Part shown: positions 9,982 to 18,459 of the stretch, piece by piece
How positions within the stretch are numbered: the stretch's first letter is position 1
Layout: each line of letters starts with the position of its first letter
Source of the DNA: Puniceibacterium sp. IMCC21224
GTDB lineage: Bacteria; Pseudomonadota; Alphaproteobacteria; Rhodobacterales; Rhodobacteraceae
Direction of reading: 5' to 3'
NCBI RefSeq assembly: GCF_001038505.1
Contig: NZ_LDPY01000002.1
Coordinates: forward strand, 186,001 to 250,000
DNA: 64,000 nt
Position numbers and translations under genes: made by a program
The notes under the pieces: generated by a model
Databases searched by the model: none
Told to the model about the DNA's origin: nothing
What the model saw: the letters and a program-made list of their open reading frames with translations, nothing else

Positions 9982-11079
9982 GTGAACCGCTGGGGCCGCA
10001 TCCTGTCCGTGGCCGCCTTTGGCGCGGCCACGGGATACGGCTTGTCGCTGACAAGTTTGCCGATGCCGTGGCTGATCGGCCCGATGATTGTCGCTGCGGC
10101 GCATGCAGTGGCCGCCGCGCAGCTGTCGTTGCCGGGGTTTGTTCGGCCCGCCGGGCAAATCATCGTGGCCTGTGTCGTCGGTCTGGCGTTTACCCAGACC
10201 GCCTTTCACGCCTTTATCGACCATCTCGCGGTGATGGTCCTGGTGGCCATTGCCACGATATTCGCAAGCTTTGCCGCCGCATTTGTGCTGGTCCGTCTGA
10301 GCAGCATCGACCCAATCTCTGCCACCATTTCCAGCGTCCCCGGCGGCCCGGTCGAAATGTCGGCATTCGCAGAAACCTATAACGTCGCGCCAGCCCCGAT
10401 CGCGTTGGTCCAGACCTTGCGCATCACGCTTTTGGTCCTCACGATTCCGCCTGCGCTGGTGTTGACCAGCGGCGTGGTTCCGGATGCGCGCACAGCATTG
10501 TCAGCCGCCGACTTCGACCTTGCGGGCAGTGTGCTGCTGCTGTGTCTGGCCACCGCAGGCGCTTTCGCTTTCAAGCTCTTTCGCCTGACCAGTCCTTACT
10601 TTCTGGGTGCGCTGGCGGTCAGTGCCACAACCACCGTACTGATGTTGCCGGTCTCGGCCCCGCCCTACTGGCTGCTTTGCGCCGCACAAGTGCTCTTGGG
10701 GATCACGCTGGGCAATATGTTCGACCGCAGTCTGTTGATCGGAATGCGCCGCTTTGTGATGTCGGCCTGCGCCTCAACCCTCGTGCTTGTTGTGCTGACG
10801 CTCGCCATTGCGCTGGCGGTCAGCGCATTCTCTGACATTCCCGCGCATACCATGGTTCTGGCCACCGCCCCTGGCGGCGTCACCGAAATGGCGTTGACAG
10901 CACGCATTCTGCATCAGGATCCCGCCCTTGTCACCGCGTTCCACCTGGTGCGCATCTTTACGATCATTCCCTTCGCCCCGCTGGTCTTTGCCGGTGCTGC
11001 CAGAGCTGCGCGCCGGTTCGGACAGGTTGGGGCACCCGACACACCTGACAAAAACTGCAGCAAGGAGAAATCACCGTGA
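9982..11079 (+). CDS. AbrB family putative membrane transporter
   Basis: A 365-residue, strongly hydrophobic protein with the internal duplication of the AbrB/Gcw_chp family. The first copy has PMPWLIGPMI and SSVPGGPVEMSAFAE (about residues 110-125); the second has TMVLATAPGGVTEMALTARI (about 285-305). Members are often called AbrB transcriptional regulators or ammonia monooxygenase, but they are integral membrane proteins of unknown role frequently found beside TRAP and catabolic genes. It starts at a GTG that overlaps the stop of a 16-codon ATG-initiated frame at 9935-9985, so initiation may be coupled. Its last codons overlap the start of the SMP-30 gene by four bases. A substrate or product carrier is plausible but unproven. 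Confidence 0.8.
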   Translation: MNRWGRILSVAAFGAATGYGLSLTSLPMPWLIGPMIVAAAHAVAAAQLSLPGFVRPAGQIIVACVVGLAFTQTAFHAFIDHLAVMVLVAIATIFASFAAAFVLVRLSSIDPISATISSVPGGPVEMSAFAETYNVAPAPIALVQTLRITLLVLTIPPALVLTSGVVPDARTALSAADFDLAGSVLLLCLATAGAFAFKLFRLTSPYFLGALAVSATTTVLMLPVSAPPYWLLCAAQVLLGITLGNMFDRSLLIGMRRFVMSACASTLVLVVLTLAIALAVSAFSDIPAHTMVLATAPGGVTEMALTARILHQDPALVTAFHLVRIFTIIPFAPLVFAGAARAARRFGQVGAPDTPDKNCSKEKSP

Positions 11080-11966
11080 AAAAGACGATTGTCGCTGAGG
11101 GGCTTCGCTTTCCCGAAGGGCCCGTGCTCGCGCCGGATGGCTCGATCCTGCTGGTTGAAATCGAACGTGGCACCATCACCCGCGTCACCCCCGATGGCAA
11201 GGTGACGGTGGTCAGAGAGCTGGGGGGCGGCCCTAACGGCATGGCCTGGGGGCCGGACGGCGCGCTGTATGTTGCCAACAACGGCGGGTTCCTGTTTGTG
11301 GAATCCGGCGGGCTCAACCGCACCCGCGCCGGGGCACCCGAGGGGTATTCAGGCGGCTGGATCGAACGCTATGACCCCGAAACTGACGAACATCGCGTTC
11401 TTTACACCCAATGCGATGGCCACCGTTTTGTCGGCCCCAACGATCTGGCATTCGATCAGCAGGGCGGATTTTATTTCACCGACTACGGCAAGACGTTTGC
11501 CCGCCACCGCCCGCATGGCGGGCTGTATTATGGCCTTGCTGACGGCTCGCATGTCGTCGAAGTGGCCTATCCGCTCATTTCTCCGAACGGCACCGGTGTA
11601 TCACCCGATGACAAGGTGGCCTATGTCGCTGAAACCGACACCGGGCGGCTCTGGGCCTTTGATCTTGAGCGCCCGGGCGTTGCATCATCCGAACGTTCGA
11701 CACCGAATGCGCCGCATAAGGGGCGATTGGTCATCGGTCTGCCCGGATACCAGCGGTTTGACAGTCTGGCCGTGGACAGCCAGGGCAATATCTGGGTCGC
11801 CACACTTATGTCTGGCTGCGTGACGGTGATCAGCCCCGAAGGCGAGATCCTGCAGGTTATTGAAACCGGCGACCCGGTGACGACCAATGTTGTCCTCGCC
11901 CCATCCGAGCGTGAGGCCTGGGTCACCCTGTCGGGCACCGGCCGGCTCATGCACCTGGAATGGTAA
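11076..11966 (+). CDS. SMP-30/gluconolactonase family hydrolase
   Basis: A 296-residue six-bladed beta-propeller lactonase of the SMP-30/regucalcin/gluconolactonase family. It has the metal-ligand glutamate in LRFPEGPVLAPDG, the FVGPNDLAFDQQGGFYFTD motif supplying Asn and Asp ligands, and the conserved SLAVDSQGNIWVATL strand. Such enzymes open sugar or aromatic lactones with a divalent metal ion. It begins at a GTG four bases before the end of the AbrB gene with AAGGAGA upstream, so it is part of the leuB-abrB operon. It ends head to head with the minus-strand dctM, with only 18 bases between them. The lactone substrate is not identifiable. Confidence 0.86.
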   Translation: MKKTIVAEGLRFPEGPVLAPDGSILLVEIERGTITRVTPDGKVTVVRELGGGPNGMAWGPDGALYVANNGGFLFVESGGLNRTRAGAPEGYSGGWIERYDPETDEHRVLYTQCDGHRFVGPNDLAFDQQGGFYFTDYGKTFARHRPHGGLYYGLADGSHVVEVAYPLISPNGTGVSPDDKVAYVAETDTGRLWAFDLERPGVASSERSTPNAPHKGRLVIGLPGYQRFDSLAVDSQGNIWVATLMSGCVTVISPEGEILQVIETGDPVTTNVVLAPSEREAWVTLSGTGRLMHLEW

Positions 11967-11984
11967 GTGCCGCGTGGCCCCGGA

Positions 11985-13265
11985 TCAGAACCCGAACTGA
12001 TCCGGCAGCCACGTGGTCAGTTGCGGAACCAGGATAAGCAGCCCAATCAGCGCCATCGCCGACAGCGCGTAACGCAGGGTCGCGCGGAACACCTGTTCCA
12101 GCGGGATCTCGGCGATGGTTGCTGTCATGTACAGAAGGATGCCCACAGGCGGCGTGATCATCCCAACCATGCAGCTTAGCACAAAGACCAGACCGAACTG
12201 GAAATCGTCGATCCCGTATTGCCGCGCGATCGGCACCAGGATCGGCGCTGCGGCAATGATCAGCGCCGTGGCCTCCATCACCGTTCCCAGGACCAACAGT
12301 ACCACAGCCACCAAAGCCAGGAAGACCGTCGCCTGGTCGGTGAAATTTCCAATCATCTCAGCCAGATACAGCGTCACCCGATTGCGTGTCAGAATCCAGG
12401 ACACGATCGCGCCTGTCCCCATGAGCAATCCAACAACCGAGCTGATGATCGCACTGTAAACCATCGCGTCATACACATCGCGCAACCGCAGCGTCCGCGT
12501 GACAACCAACCCCACGACCATAGTGTAGACAGTGCCGATGGCGGCGCTTTCGGTGATGGTGAAAACACCAGTCACGATGCCGCCGACCACGATCACCGGC
12601 AACAGCAGGAACGGCAGGATGCGCAGGGTCTGCAAGATCACGTCGCGCGGTGCCGGACGACTGGCCAATACCTCTTCGCCTGCCGCGCGCGCTGTGGACC
12701 AGACCATAAAGGCCAGACCGGCCCCCATCAGCAGGCCAGGGATGACGCCCGCGACGAACAGGCCGCCGATAGAGATCCCCCCGGCGGCCAGCCCAAAGAT
12801 GACCATTGCCACGCTGGGCGGAATAATTGGTGCGATCACAGCCGTGGCCGCAGTCAACGCCGCGGCATAAGGCCTGGAATATCCGGCTTGGGTCATCATG
12901 CGGATTTCCATCCGCCCCAGCGCGGCAACATCAGACACTGCCGTGCCACTGACCCCGCCCATGATGACGCTGGCGGCGACGTTGATATAGGCGACCCCGC
13001 CCCGCACGCGGCCCAGGATCATCTGCAGCCATTTAACCATTTCAGGCAGCATCCCCGACCGCTCGGCCAAAAGGCCGATCATGCTGAACAACGGGATTGC
13101 CAACAGCGGAAACGAGCTCAGGATACCATACATCCGCCGGATAAGAATACTTCCCTCTAATCCCTCGAAAAACAGGATCCAGCTGGCCCCGGCCAACCCC
13201 ATGCCTATGGCTATGGGCACTCCGATGGTTATCGCTGCCGCAAAGATCAACAAAAGCACGATCAT
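11985..13265 (-). CDS. dctM: TRAP transporter large permease DctM (second set)
   Basis: Complete 426-residue DctM with about twelve hydrophobic helices and the family signatures SFPLLAIPLFSMIGLLAERS near residue 52, VIMGGVSGTAVSDVAALGRM near 110, IIPPSVAMVIFGLAAGG and a C-terminal GMITPPVGILLYMTATIAE. It forms the channel of a TRAP carrier with the overlapping upstream dctQ (four-base overlap) and dctP. The set lies downstream of an EthD-like gene on the same strand and is probably in one operon with it. Substrate unknown. Confidence 0.93.
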   Translation of the reverse strand: MIVLLLIFAAAITIGVPIAIGMGLAGASWILFFEGLEGSILIRRMYGILSSFPLLAIPLFSMIGLLAERSGMLPEMVKWLQMILGRVRGGVAYINVAASVIMGGVSGTAVSDVAALGRMEIRMMTQAGYSRPYAAALTAATAVIAPIIPPSVAMVIFGLAAGGISIGGLFVAGVIPGLLMGAGLAFMVWSTARAAGEEVLASRPAPRDVILQTLRILPFLLLPVIVVGGIVTGVFTITESAAIGTVYTMVVGLVVTRTLRLRDVYDAMVYSAIISSVVGLLMGTGAIVSWILTRNRVTLYLAEMIGNFTDQATVFLALVAVVLLVLGTVMEATALIIAAAPILVPIARQYGIDDFQFGLVFVLSCMVGMITPPVGILLYMTATIAEIPLEQVFRATLRYALSAMALIGLLILVPQLTTWLPDQFGF

Positions 13266-13792
13266 GCCGCAGCCCTCTGTCGCCGTCGCAACCGGTCGAC
13301 GACCATAACACCCCAGTGATAGGTCAAAAGCCCGAACCCGGCGGGAAAGGCGGCCATCACCCAGACCATTGAAATGCCCAGCGTACCCTCAAACTGCCGC
13401 GCAGCAGAGGTGACGGCAAGATAGCTGGCCCAGAGCATTTCGAGCAGAAACACAAAAAAGAGCAGCTCTGCCAGGACCTGCACTATGTCAGGACCGCGCC
13501 TGCGCAGGCTACGCCTGAGCAGGTCGATGCCCACATGCGCACCCTGACGCAGGGCCAACCCCGACCCCAGCATAAAGAACCACACCAGCAGAATCCGTGC
13601 GATGGCGTTCACCTCGGCCATCGAGCGGTCAAAGAAAAACCGCGACACGACCTCGCTGGAAACCAGGCCCACAAACCCAAGGCCGATCCCCGCCAGTGTG
13701 ATCTTGGTGATAAGGACAAGCCCCCGATCGACGGCGAACCACCCTGCAGGCAGATCGACATCGGGAAGCTCTGCTTCGTTGAATTCAGACAC
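13262..13792 (-). CDS. dctQ: TRAP transporter small permease DctQ (second set)
   Basis: A 176-residue, four-helix small permease subunit. The GTG at 13792 is favoured by a GGAGGAC just upstream. The pattern of a first helix near residue 30, a RFFFDRSMAEVNAIARILLVW segment and LALRQGAHVGIDLL is typical of DctQ, where the GxHVGID-like loop is a recurrent feature. It overlaps dctM by four bases and follows dctP by about 50 bases. Confidence 0.88.
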   Translation of the reverse strand: MSEFNEAELPDVDLPAGWFAVDRGLVLITKITLAGIGLGFVGLVSSEVVSRFFFDRSMAEVNAIARILLVWFFMLGSGLALRQGAHVGIDLLRRSLRRRGPDIVQVLAELLFFVFLLEMLWASYLAVTSAARQFEGTLGISMVWVMAAFPAGFGLLTYHWGVMVVDRLRRRQRAAA

Positions 13793-13845
13793 CCGTCCTC
13801 CGTTCGGGAAATGACCAGCGAATCGTTTCCGCCGGTTCGTATTGC

Positions 13846-14835
13846 CTACTGGCTGACCGAGGCGCGCAGAGCTGACAGATAGGGCTCGAAACGATCTCCG
13901 AACCGCTCGTAGACGCCACTGATCGACTCTCGCATTGCAGCAACCTGATCCGCAGGCACATCGTTGACCGTTGCCCCCATGGTTTCAAGTTGTTCGACGG
14001 ACCCTGCTTCGATTTCCTTGGCGCGGCGCAGGTTGACGTCTTCGGCGGCGACCATCGCCTTGGCCACCAGTGCCTTGTCCTCTTCGCTCAGCGATTCATA
14101 AACCTTGGCATTCATTGCCACCAAAAGCATCCCGAACAGGTGATGCGTGACCGAAACATACGGCGCGATCTCGGGAAATTTATTGGCGATCAGGACCGAA
14201 TTGGCATTCTCGAGACCGTCGACCACATGGGTCTGAACCGCCTGGTAGGTTTCGCTCCAGTCAATGGCGACAGGGCTTGCGCCCATCGCCTCGAACGCCG
14301 CTATATGCACCGGCGAACTTTGGGTGCGCAACTTTAGGCCCTTCATGTCCGCCAACGTTTCCACCGGTCCACGGGAATTCGCCACATTGCGAAAGCCATA
14401 GGGAAAATTCCCGACCAGCCGCACGTCAATGGCCGCCTCGGCATCCGCCATCAGCGTGCCGAACGCGTCCGAGTTCAACATTTGCTCGGCCTCATCCCAG
14501 TTGGTGACCAGAAACGGCAACTCCAACACGTTGAGCGCGGGAAAAAACTGGCTGGAATAGGCCGGGGAGATCAGCGTCATCTCTTGCGCGCCCGATTGCA
14601 CGTTGGCGAGCTGCTCGGCCAGCGCGCCAAGCTGGGCGCTGGGGAAAAGCTGTACCTCAATGCGGCCCCCGGACCCGTCTTCAACGATGCGTTTGAATTC
14701 CTGCATCGCCTCGCCATAGGGTGTATCCAGCGGGTCGGTCAGACCGGCGCGGATAACGACATCCTGCCCATAGACCGGGGCAAAGGGCAGCATCGCCATC
14801 ATAACGGTGAACCCCAAAGTTTTGATTTTATTCAT
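13846..14835 (-). CDS. dctP: TRAP transporter substrate-binding protein DctP (second set)
   Basis: A 329-residue periplasmic binding protein with a Sec signal peptide (cut after PVYG) and the DctP body: TDPLDTPYGEAMQEFKRIVE, VQLFPSAQLGALAEQLANVQ and LADMKGLKLRTQSSPVHIAA, the last bearing the substrate-contacting Arg, then GLENANSVLIANKFPEIAPY. A GGGAGGAG lies before the ATG. Upstream on the same strand is an EthD-like gene, and the spacing suggests cotranscription from a promoter beyond 15.5 kb, where a GntR-type operator candidate lies. Family certain, ligand unknown. Confidence 0.92.
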   Translation of the reverse strand: MNKIKTLGFTVMMAMLPFAPVYGQDVVIRAGLTDPLDTPYGEAMQEFKRIVEDGSGGRIEVQLFPSAQLGALAEQLANVQSGAQEMTLISPAYSSQFFPALNVLELPFLVTNWDEAEQMLNSDAFGTLMADAEAAIDVRLVGNFPYGFRNVANSRGPVETLADMKGLKLRTQSSPVHIAAFEAMGASPVAIDWSETYQAVQTHVVDGLENANSVLIANKFPEIAPYVSVTHHLFGMLLVAMNAKVYESLSEEDKALVAKAMVAAEDVNLRRAKEIEAGSVEQLETMGATVNDVPADQVAAMRESISGVYERFGDRFEPYLSALRASVSQ

Positions 14836-14912
14836 GTTCGTGTCTCCTCCCTGTTCGGTATCCTGAATTTCTGCGGCGTCCCGGTTTGTCTTGCAGACGC
14901 CCCACTCCGGTC

Positions 14913-15515
14913 TCAGGCCCGGATATAAGGTGCGTAGATGTTGTGCTGGACGATCTTTGTGGCAAGCCGCCCGAACCGCGGCAGGAATGCATGGTCCGGC
15001 AGGCAGAAGGTCGCGCTGATCAGCACATAGTGGCGCAGCGGATCTTTGGATTGCAGCACCATCGCGGTTCGTGTGCCTGTCTCATCGTCCCCGGCAATCG
15101 TCCTGACGCACTCTACCAGTTCCATCGCCTCGGTCAGCGCGATATCGAACCGGATCAACCGAAGCCGGGGCGCCAGATCAAGCACCGCATCCCCCGGCCA
15201 GATTTGCCGACCCACGGATCGGTCGACTTTGGTGTTCGACGTCACCCGCCGCGTCCAGGGTCCGAAGTTCGCACCTGAAACCGCCAGGTAATCCGGCCCG
15301 TCAAGAACCTCTGGTGCTTCCATATCGTAATGCGCCAGATACTTGGGATACCCGTCAATCGCGACATACCTCAACCCGGTTAGGAATCCGGGAACCGCGA
15401 CTCGTTCCGGCACATGTTCGGTGTCATACCACGCATTAAATTCACCCTCATCCATGGGCGACGGGCTGGCGAGCACCAACAGAAATCCGTGGCCCGGGGT
15501 TTCAGTTCTGGGCAT
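14913..15515 (-). CDS. EthD-like dimeric alpha/beta-barrel domain protein
   Basis: A protein of about 200 residues beginning MPRTETPGHGFLLVLASPSP. The segment DEGEFNAWYDTEHVPERVAV (about residues 22-41) is the hallmark of EthD/ferredoxin-like-fold proteins found beside catabolic genes, in which the Trp-Tyr-Asp-Thr-Glu-His stretch lines a ligand pocket. A second half may contain a diverged copy. The ATG at 15515 is chosen because CGAGG precedes it; upstream in-frame starts at 15533 and 15569 lengthen it with no matching sequence. No enzymatic role is established. It heads the dctPQM set and a GTCGAC operator candidate lies about 150 bases upstream. Confidence 0.7.
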   Translation of the reverse strand: MPRTETPGHGFLLVLASPSPMDEGEFNAWYDTEHVPERVAVPGFLTGLRYVAIDGYPKYLAHYDMEAPEVLDGPDYLAVSGANFGPWTRRVTSNTKVDRSVGRQIWPGDAVLDLAPRLRLIRFDIALTEAMELVECVRTIAGDDETGTRTAMVLQSKDPLRHYVLISATFCLPDHAFLPRFGRLATKIVQHNIYAPYIRA

Positions 15516-15667
15516 TTTTGACCTCGCGCACATTGGTATCTGGGTCCGCGTGCGGCACGCGTCGGTCACCCGTGTCCCGCAGTGGCATGCGAATTTCCAT
15601 CTTACTCCCCCCTCCCCTGTGGATCACGCGAACTTTTGGGGTCTTAGCTTGCTGTGCGCTATAAAAG

Positions 15668-15675
15668 TGTCGACT
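15668..15675. promoter_or_regulatory. Putative GntR operator (TGTCGACT), site B
   Basis: TGTCGACT, one mismatch from the palindrome TGTCGACA. With its left flank it reads AAAGTGTCGAC, the same 11 bases as site A at 2378-2388. It lies about 150 bases upstream of the EthD-like/dctPQM operon, in the position of a promoter operator. Confidence 0.42.
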
Positions 15676-15812
15676 CTATGCGCGCCGACTTAAGGTCAAC
15701 ATCAACGCAGCCAAGGCCCGAAAATCCGTTGTACCGCGTAATAAAGGAAGGGAGTTCATTTGACAATCCGATCTTTTATCGATCGGTTGCATACCGCGAT
15801 CATAGATAGTAA

Positions 15813-15820
15813 AGTCGACA
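15813..15820. promoter_or_regulatory. Putative GntR operator (AGTCGACA), site C
   Basis: AGTCGACA, one mismatch from TGTCGACA, in the same intergenic region about 145 bases from site B and next to the C9 run. It could form a paired site with B on the EthD/TRAP promoter. It is weaker than the other copies and may be chance. Confidence 0.3.
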
Positions 15821-16025
15821 GTACCCCCCCCCGACCTCTGAGATCCTCGATGAAACCCTGGAAGTTGCCGGCGAACCCTGTCGATTCAGAACCCCAGACG
15901 CCTTGTCGCCTGAGACGCGGCGCGTCAGCTAAAGAAACCGCCAAATTTACCAGGCTCTCGGGCGCACCCAACGCACATAAACCGCCTACCCAAGAGGTAC
16001 GCCATTGACCTCGGCCGCCCGACGA

Positions 16026-16829
16026 TCAGAGATCGCCCGCCTCTGGGTCCATCTGAACATCAGGCCCAAGAGCCGCCTTGCCGCCTCCAAGCCGTTGCTC
16101 CAGACGCACCAGGGAACGCATGTGGTTCGAACGCAGGATCGCTGCGGCAAGATTGGGATCGCGGTCCTTGAATGCCCGCACCAAAAGAAGATGATCTTCA
16201 AGCGAATGCTTGACCGCGTCACCTGTCGAAAGGCTGAGGCGTCGCAGCGGCAAGGTTCGCAGCAAAAGGGAATCGATGATCCGCTTGACGGTCCGGTTGC
16301 CCGACAAATCGGTATTGAAATCGTGAAAGCTCACATTCGACCAAAGGTAGGCATGGTAATCCTCGCGCTGAAAGAAAAACGCCATCCGGTCGCAAATCTT
16401 TTCAAGCGCGGCAATATCTTCGGTGGTTGCTTTGCGCGCGACATCTGCCGCGATGAATTCCAGCAACGCACAGCGCGTACGGTAGATCTCTCGCACGTCT
16501 TTGACCTCAAAGCCGACAACGCGCGGCCGACGCCGCGGCGGGATGACCACCAGCCCCTCTTTTTCGAGCAGCATCAGCGCCTCGCGTACCGGCGTCCGGC
16601 TGGTGCTGTAGCGCTGCGACAGATCGACAGAGTTGAGGTCAGCGCCCGGAGTGTAATCACCCTCAATGATCTCGGCACCCACCTCGACGGCGATGCGAGA
16701 CACCAGAGATGGTTTGACTCCATCGAAATTGAGCGCCCGCTCGACGACCTCCATCGCGCAGTGCCGAGAGCGTTCCGCAGTCATTCCATCGCTGCAGTCG
16801 GTAGATAAAATGATCAGATCTTCCAGCAT
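16026..16829 (-). CDS. GntR family regulator, FCD (FadR-type) subgroup
   Basis: A 267-residue regulator with an N-terminal winged helix (residues about 40-105; recognition region LSQRYSTSRTPVREALMLLE) and a C-terminal all-helical FCD ligand domain. Three His that usually bind the metal are seen in NVSFHDFNTDL, SLEDHLLL and LRSNHMRSL. FCD regulators of this kind normally repress catabolic and transport operons until a carboxylate ligand arrives. It is divergent from an alpha/beta hydrolase gene and surrounded by operons preceded by TGTCGACA-like palindromes, which suit its DNA-binding class. The ATG at 16829 has a weak ribosome binding site; starts at residues 16 and 26 are possible. Confidence 0.88.
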   Translation of the reverse strand: MLEDLIILSTDCSDGMTAERSRHCAMEVVERALNFDGVKPSLVSRIAVEVGAEIIEGDYTPGADLNSVDLSQRYSTSRTPVREALMLLEKEGLVVIPPRRRPRVVGFEVKDVREIYRTRCALLEFIAADVARKATTEDIAALEKICDRMAFFFQREDYHAYLWSNVSFHDFNTDLSGNRTVKRIIDSLLLRTLPLRRLSLSTGDAVKHSLEDHLLLVRAFKDRDPNLAAAILRSNHMRSLVRLEQRLGGGKAALGPDVQMDPEAGDL

Positions 16830-16939
16830 ATTGCGCCCGTATGGATCAATTCAGGATGAAAGTCACTATCATGGGCAGCCACGTGCGTCCATGACACAGC
16901 CACCCACGCGTCGGCGAAAGAAAGGACATCAGAAACACC

Positions 16940-17686
16940 ATGGCACTAAAACAAAGCGGACCCGTCATCGTTCAGATCCACGCGCTTGGGGCGGATGCGG
17001 CGATGTGGTCAGAATACTCATCCATCATCGCACCAAAGTTTCGCACCCTGTCGCCAAACCTCTTTGGTATCGGAGAGACCCCCAGACACACCGCCCCGCC
17101 AACGGCGAGCGACCACGCCGACCATCTGGTTGCGGGCATCCTTGACCTGGGCGAAAATGTCGTCCTGAGCGGCTGCGCCATCGGCGCGATGATTGCCACC
17201 GAAGTCGCCGCACTTCTGGGCAACCACGTGCGCGGTTTGATCATGGCCAACCCCATCCTGCGGATCACGCAGCCAGCCGGCGAGGTGCTACGCGAACGCG
17301 CGACGCGTGCCCGTGACGGCGGCATTTCTGCCGTGGAACAAGAGATTGTTTCACGCGCTTTCGAAGGTCTTGAGATCCCCGAGAGACGGCAATTTTTCCG
17401 GCAGCGGCTGCTGGCGATGAGCGGCGCCTCTTATGCTGATCTCGCCGAGGGAATTGTCGGGTGCGACATCACCCGAGCGATCCACCGCCTGACTTGCCCC
17501 ATCCTCTTGATTGCGGGCGGTCAGGACCGAATTTTGCCCACCTGGCATTGCGAGGAAATCGCGGCGCTGGCGCCCGGTGCGCAGATTTGCACCGCACCCT
17601 CTGGTGGACATTTCATGCCCCAGCAGGCACCCGAGGAATTCGCCGCGTCCACCCGCCGCTTCCTGGATGATTTAGCCGTCGCCTGA
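16940..17686 (+). CDS. Alpha/beta-hydrolase fold protein lacking the nucleophile serine
   Basis: A 248-residue alpha/beta-hydrolase fold protein of the 3-oxoadipate-enol-lactonase type: PVIVQIHALGADAAMWSEY gives the oxyanion-hole strand, AGGQDRILP carries the acid Asp, and GGHFMPQQAPEEFA carries the His. At the nucleophile elbow, where G-x-S-x-G is expected, it reads LSGCAIGAM, so the Ser position is Ala80, with Cys79 before it. The codons (GGC TGC GCC ATC GGC) are unambiguous. It may therefore be non-hydrolytic, or use another mechanism. AAAGGA precedes the ATG. It is divergent from gntR and ends two bases from the convergent hydrolase gene. Confidence 0.8.
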   Translation: MALKQSGPVIVQIHALGADAAMWSEYSSIIAPKFRTLSPNLFGIGETPRHTAPPTASDHADHLVAGILDLGENVVLSGCAIGAMIATEVAALLGNHVRGLIMANPILRITQPAGEVLRERATRARDGGISAVEQEIVSRAFEGLEIPERRQFFRQRLLAMSGASYADLAEGIVGCDITRAIHRLTCPILLIAGGQDRILPTWHCEEIAALAPGAQICTAPSGGHFMPQQAPEEFAASTRRFLDDLAVA

Positions 17687-17688
17687 AC

Positions 17689-18459
17689 TCAGGCGCCGAC
17701 AGCCTCCAGATGCCCAAGCAGCAGCCCGGCGAATTCCTCTGGGCATTCGATATGCACCATATGCGGTGCACCCGCGATCACGTCGAGTCTTCCGTCCTTC
17801 ACGCCTTCGACCGTTGCAGTCATTGCCGCCAGCGAAGCGCCTTTGTCGCTCTCTGCGTGGATGCAATAGACCGGGCATCCGATCAGACACAGTTGCGCGG
17901 TCAAATCCAGTCCGGCGATCGTGTGCCACCCGGCGCACCAATCGGCCGGATCATCGTCTAACAGCCGCTTGCGATAAATTTCCACCTCTTCGCTGTGCAG
18001 GAACCTGTCCGTGAACCAGCGGTTCAGAGTGTCCGGCAGGATCGCCGCCATACCCTCGACCAGTGCCGTATCGCCGCGCGCCCTCAGCCCCGTTCGGCCA
18101 GCTTTGGGTATCGCGCTCGGACAGGCCGACACCACTGCCGTACTGACCAGATCCGGCCGACTGATGGCCAGCGCTGTCGTGACCATGCCGCCAAAGGACA
18201 CCCCAACCACCGGACAGGGGCCTAGATCCAGCGCCTCAATCAGCACCGCCACATCTGCCGCATAGTCAAAGATGTCTGTTGACCGAGGCTCCTTTGGCGA
18301 CCTGCCGTGCCCCCGCAAATCCACCGCAATCACGCGACGCGACCTGGCCAGCAGCGGGGTCACATGGCGCCATGACTCCAGATCCAGCCCGACAGGATGA
18401 AGGAGGACAACGGGTTTCCCCGCGCCCTCCTCGCGATAGTTCAACGCAAGCGTCATCAA
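17689..18459 (-). CDS. Alpha/beta hydrolase (enol-lactonase / NicD-like)
   Basis: A 256-residue alpha/beta hydrolase with an intact catalytic set: nucleophile elbow GVSFGG (Ser about residue 92), acid in the HAESDKG region, and His in GAPHMVHIECPEEFAGLL. The opening PVVLLHPVGLDLESWRHV gives the oxyanion-hole strand. It starts four bases inside the end of the NicX-family gene, so the two are coupled and probably act in sequence. In nicotinate degradation NicX makes N-formylmaleamate and the alpha/beta hydrolase NicD deformylates it; this pair has the same arrangement. A 3-oxoadipate enol-lactonase or another ester/amide hydrolase is the alternative. Confidence 0.82.
   Translation of the reverse strand: MMTLALNYREEGAGKPVVLLHPVGLDLESWRHVTPLLARSRRVIAVDLRGHGRSPKEPRSTDIFDYAADVAVLIEALDLGPCPVVGVSFGGMVTTALAISRPDLVSTAVVSACPSAIPKAGRTGLRARGDTALVEGMAAILPDTLNRWFTDRFLHSEEVEIYRKRLLDDDPADWCAGWHTIAGLDLTAQLCLIGCPVYCIHAESDKGASLAAMTATVEGVKDGRLDVIAGAPHMVHIECPEEFAGLLLGHLEAVGA

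Larger units (their letters stand above)
15516..16025. other. Intergenic region with operator candidates and a C9 run
   Basis: About 510 bases between the EthD-like gene and the gntR gene, both on the minus strand. It holds two GTCGAC operator candidates and a run of nine C at 15824-15832. Short frames exist on both strands (for example 15756-15971 minus) but none resembles a known protein or has a convincing ribosome binding site. The minus frame could be a remnant. Confidence 0.5.

Noticed and set aside
12219..13160. 313-codon plus-strand frame opposite dctM set 2
   Set aside because: Low-complexity, His/Gln/Arg-rich translation antisense to a well-defined membrane protein.
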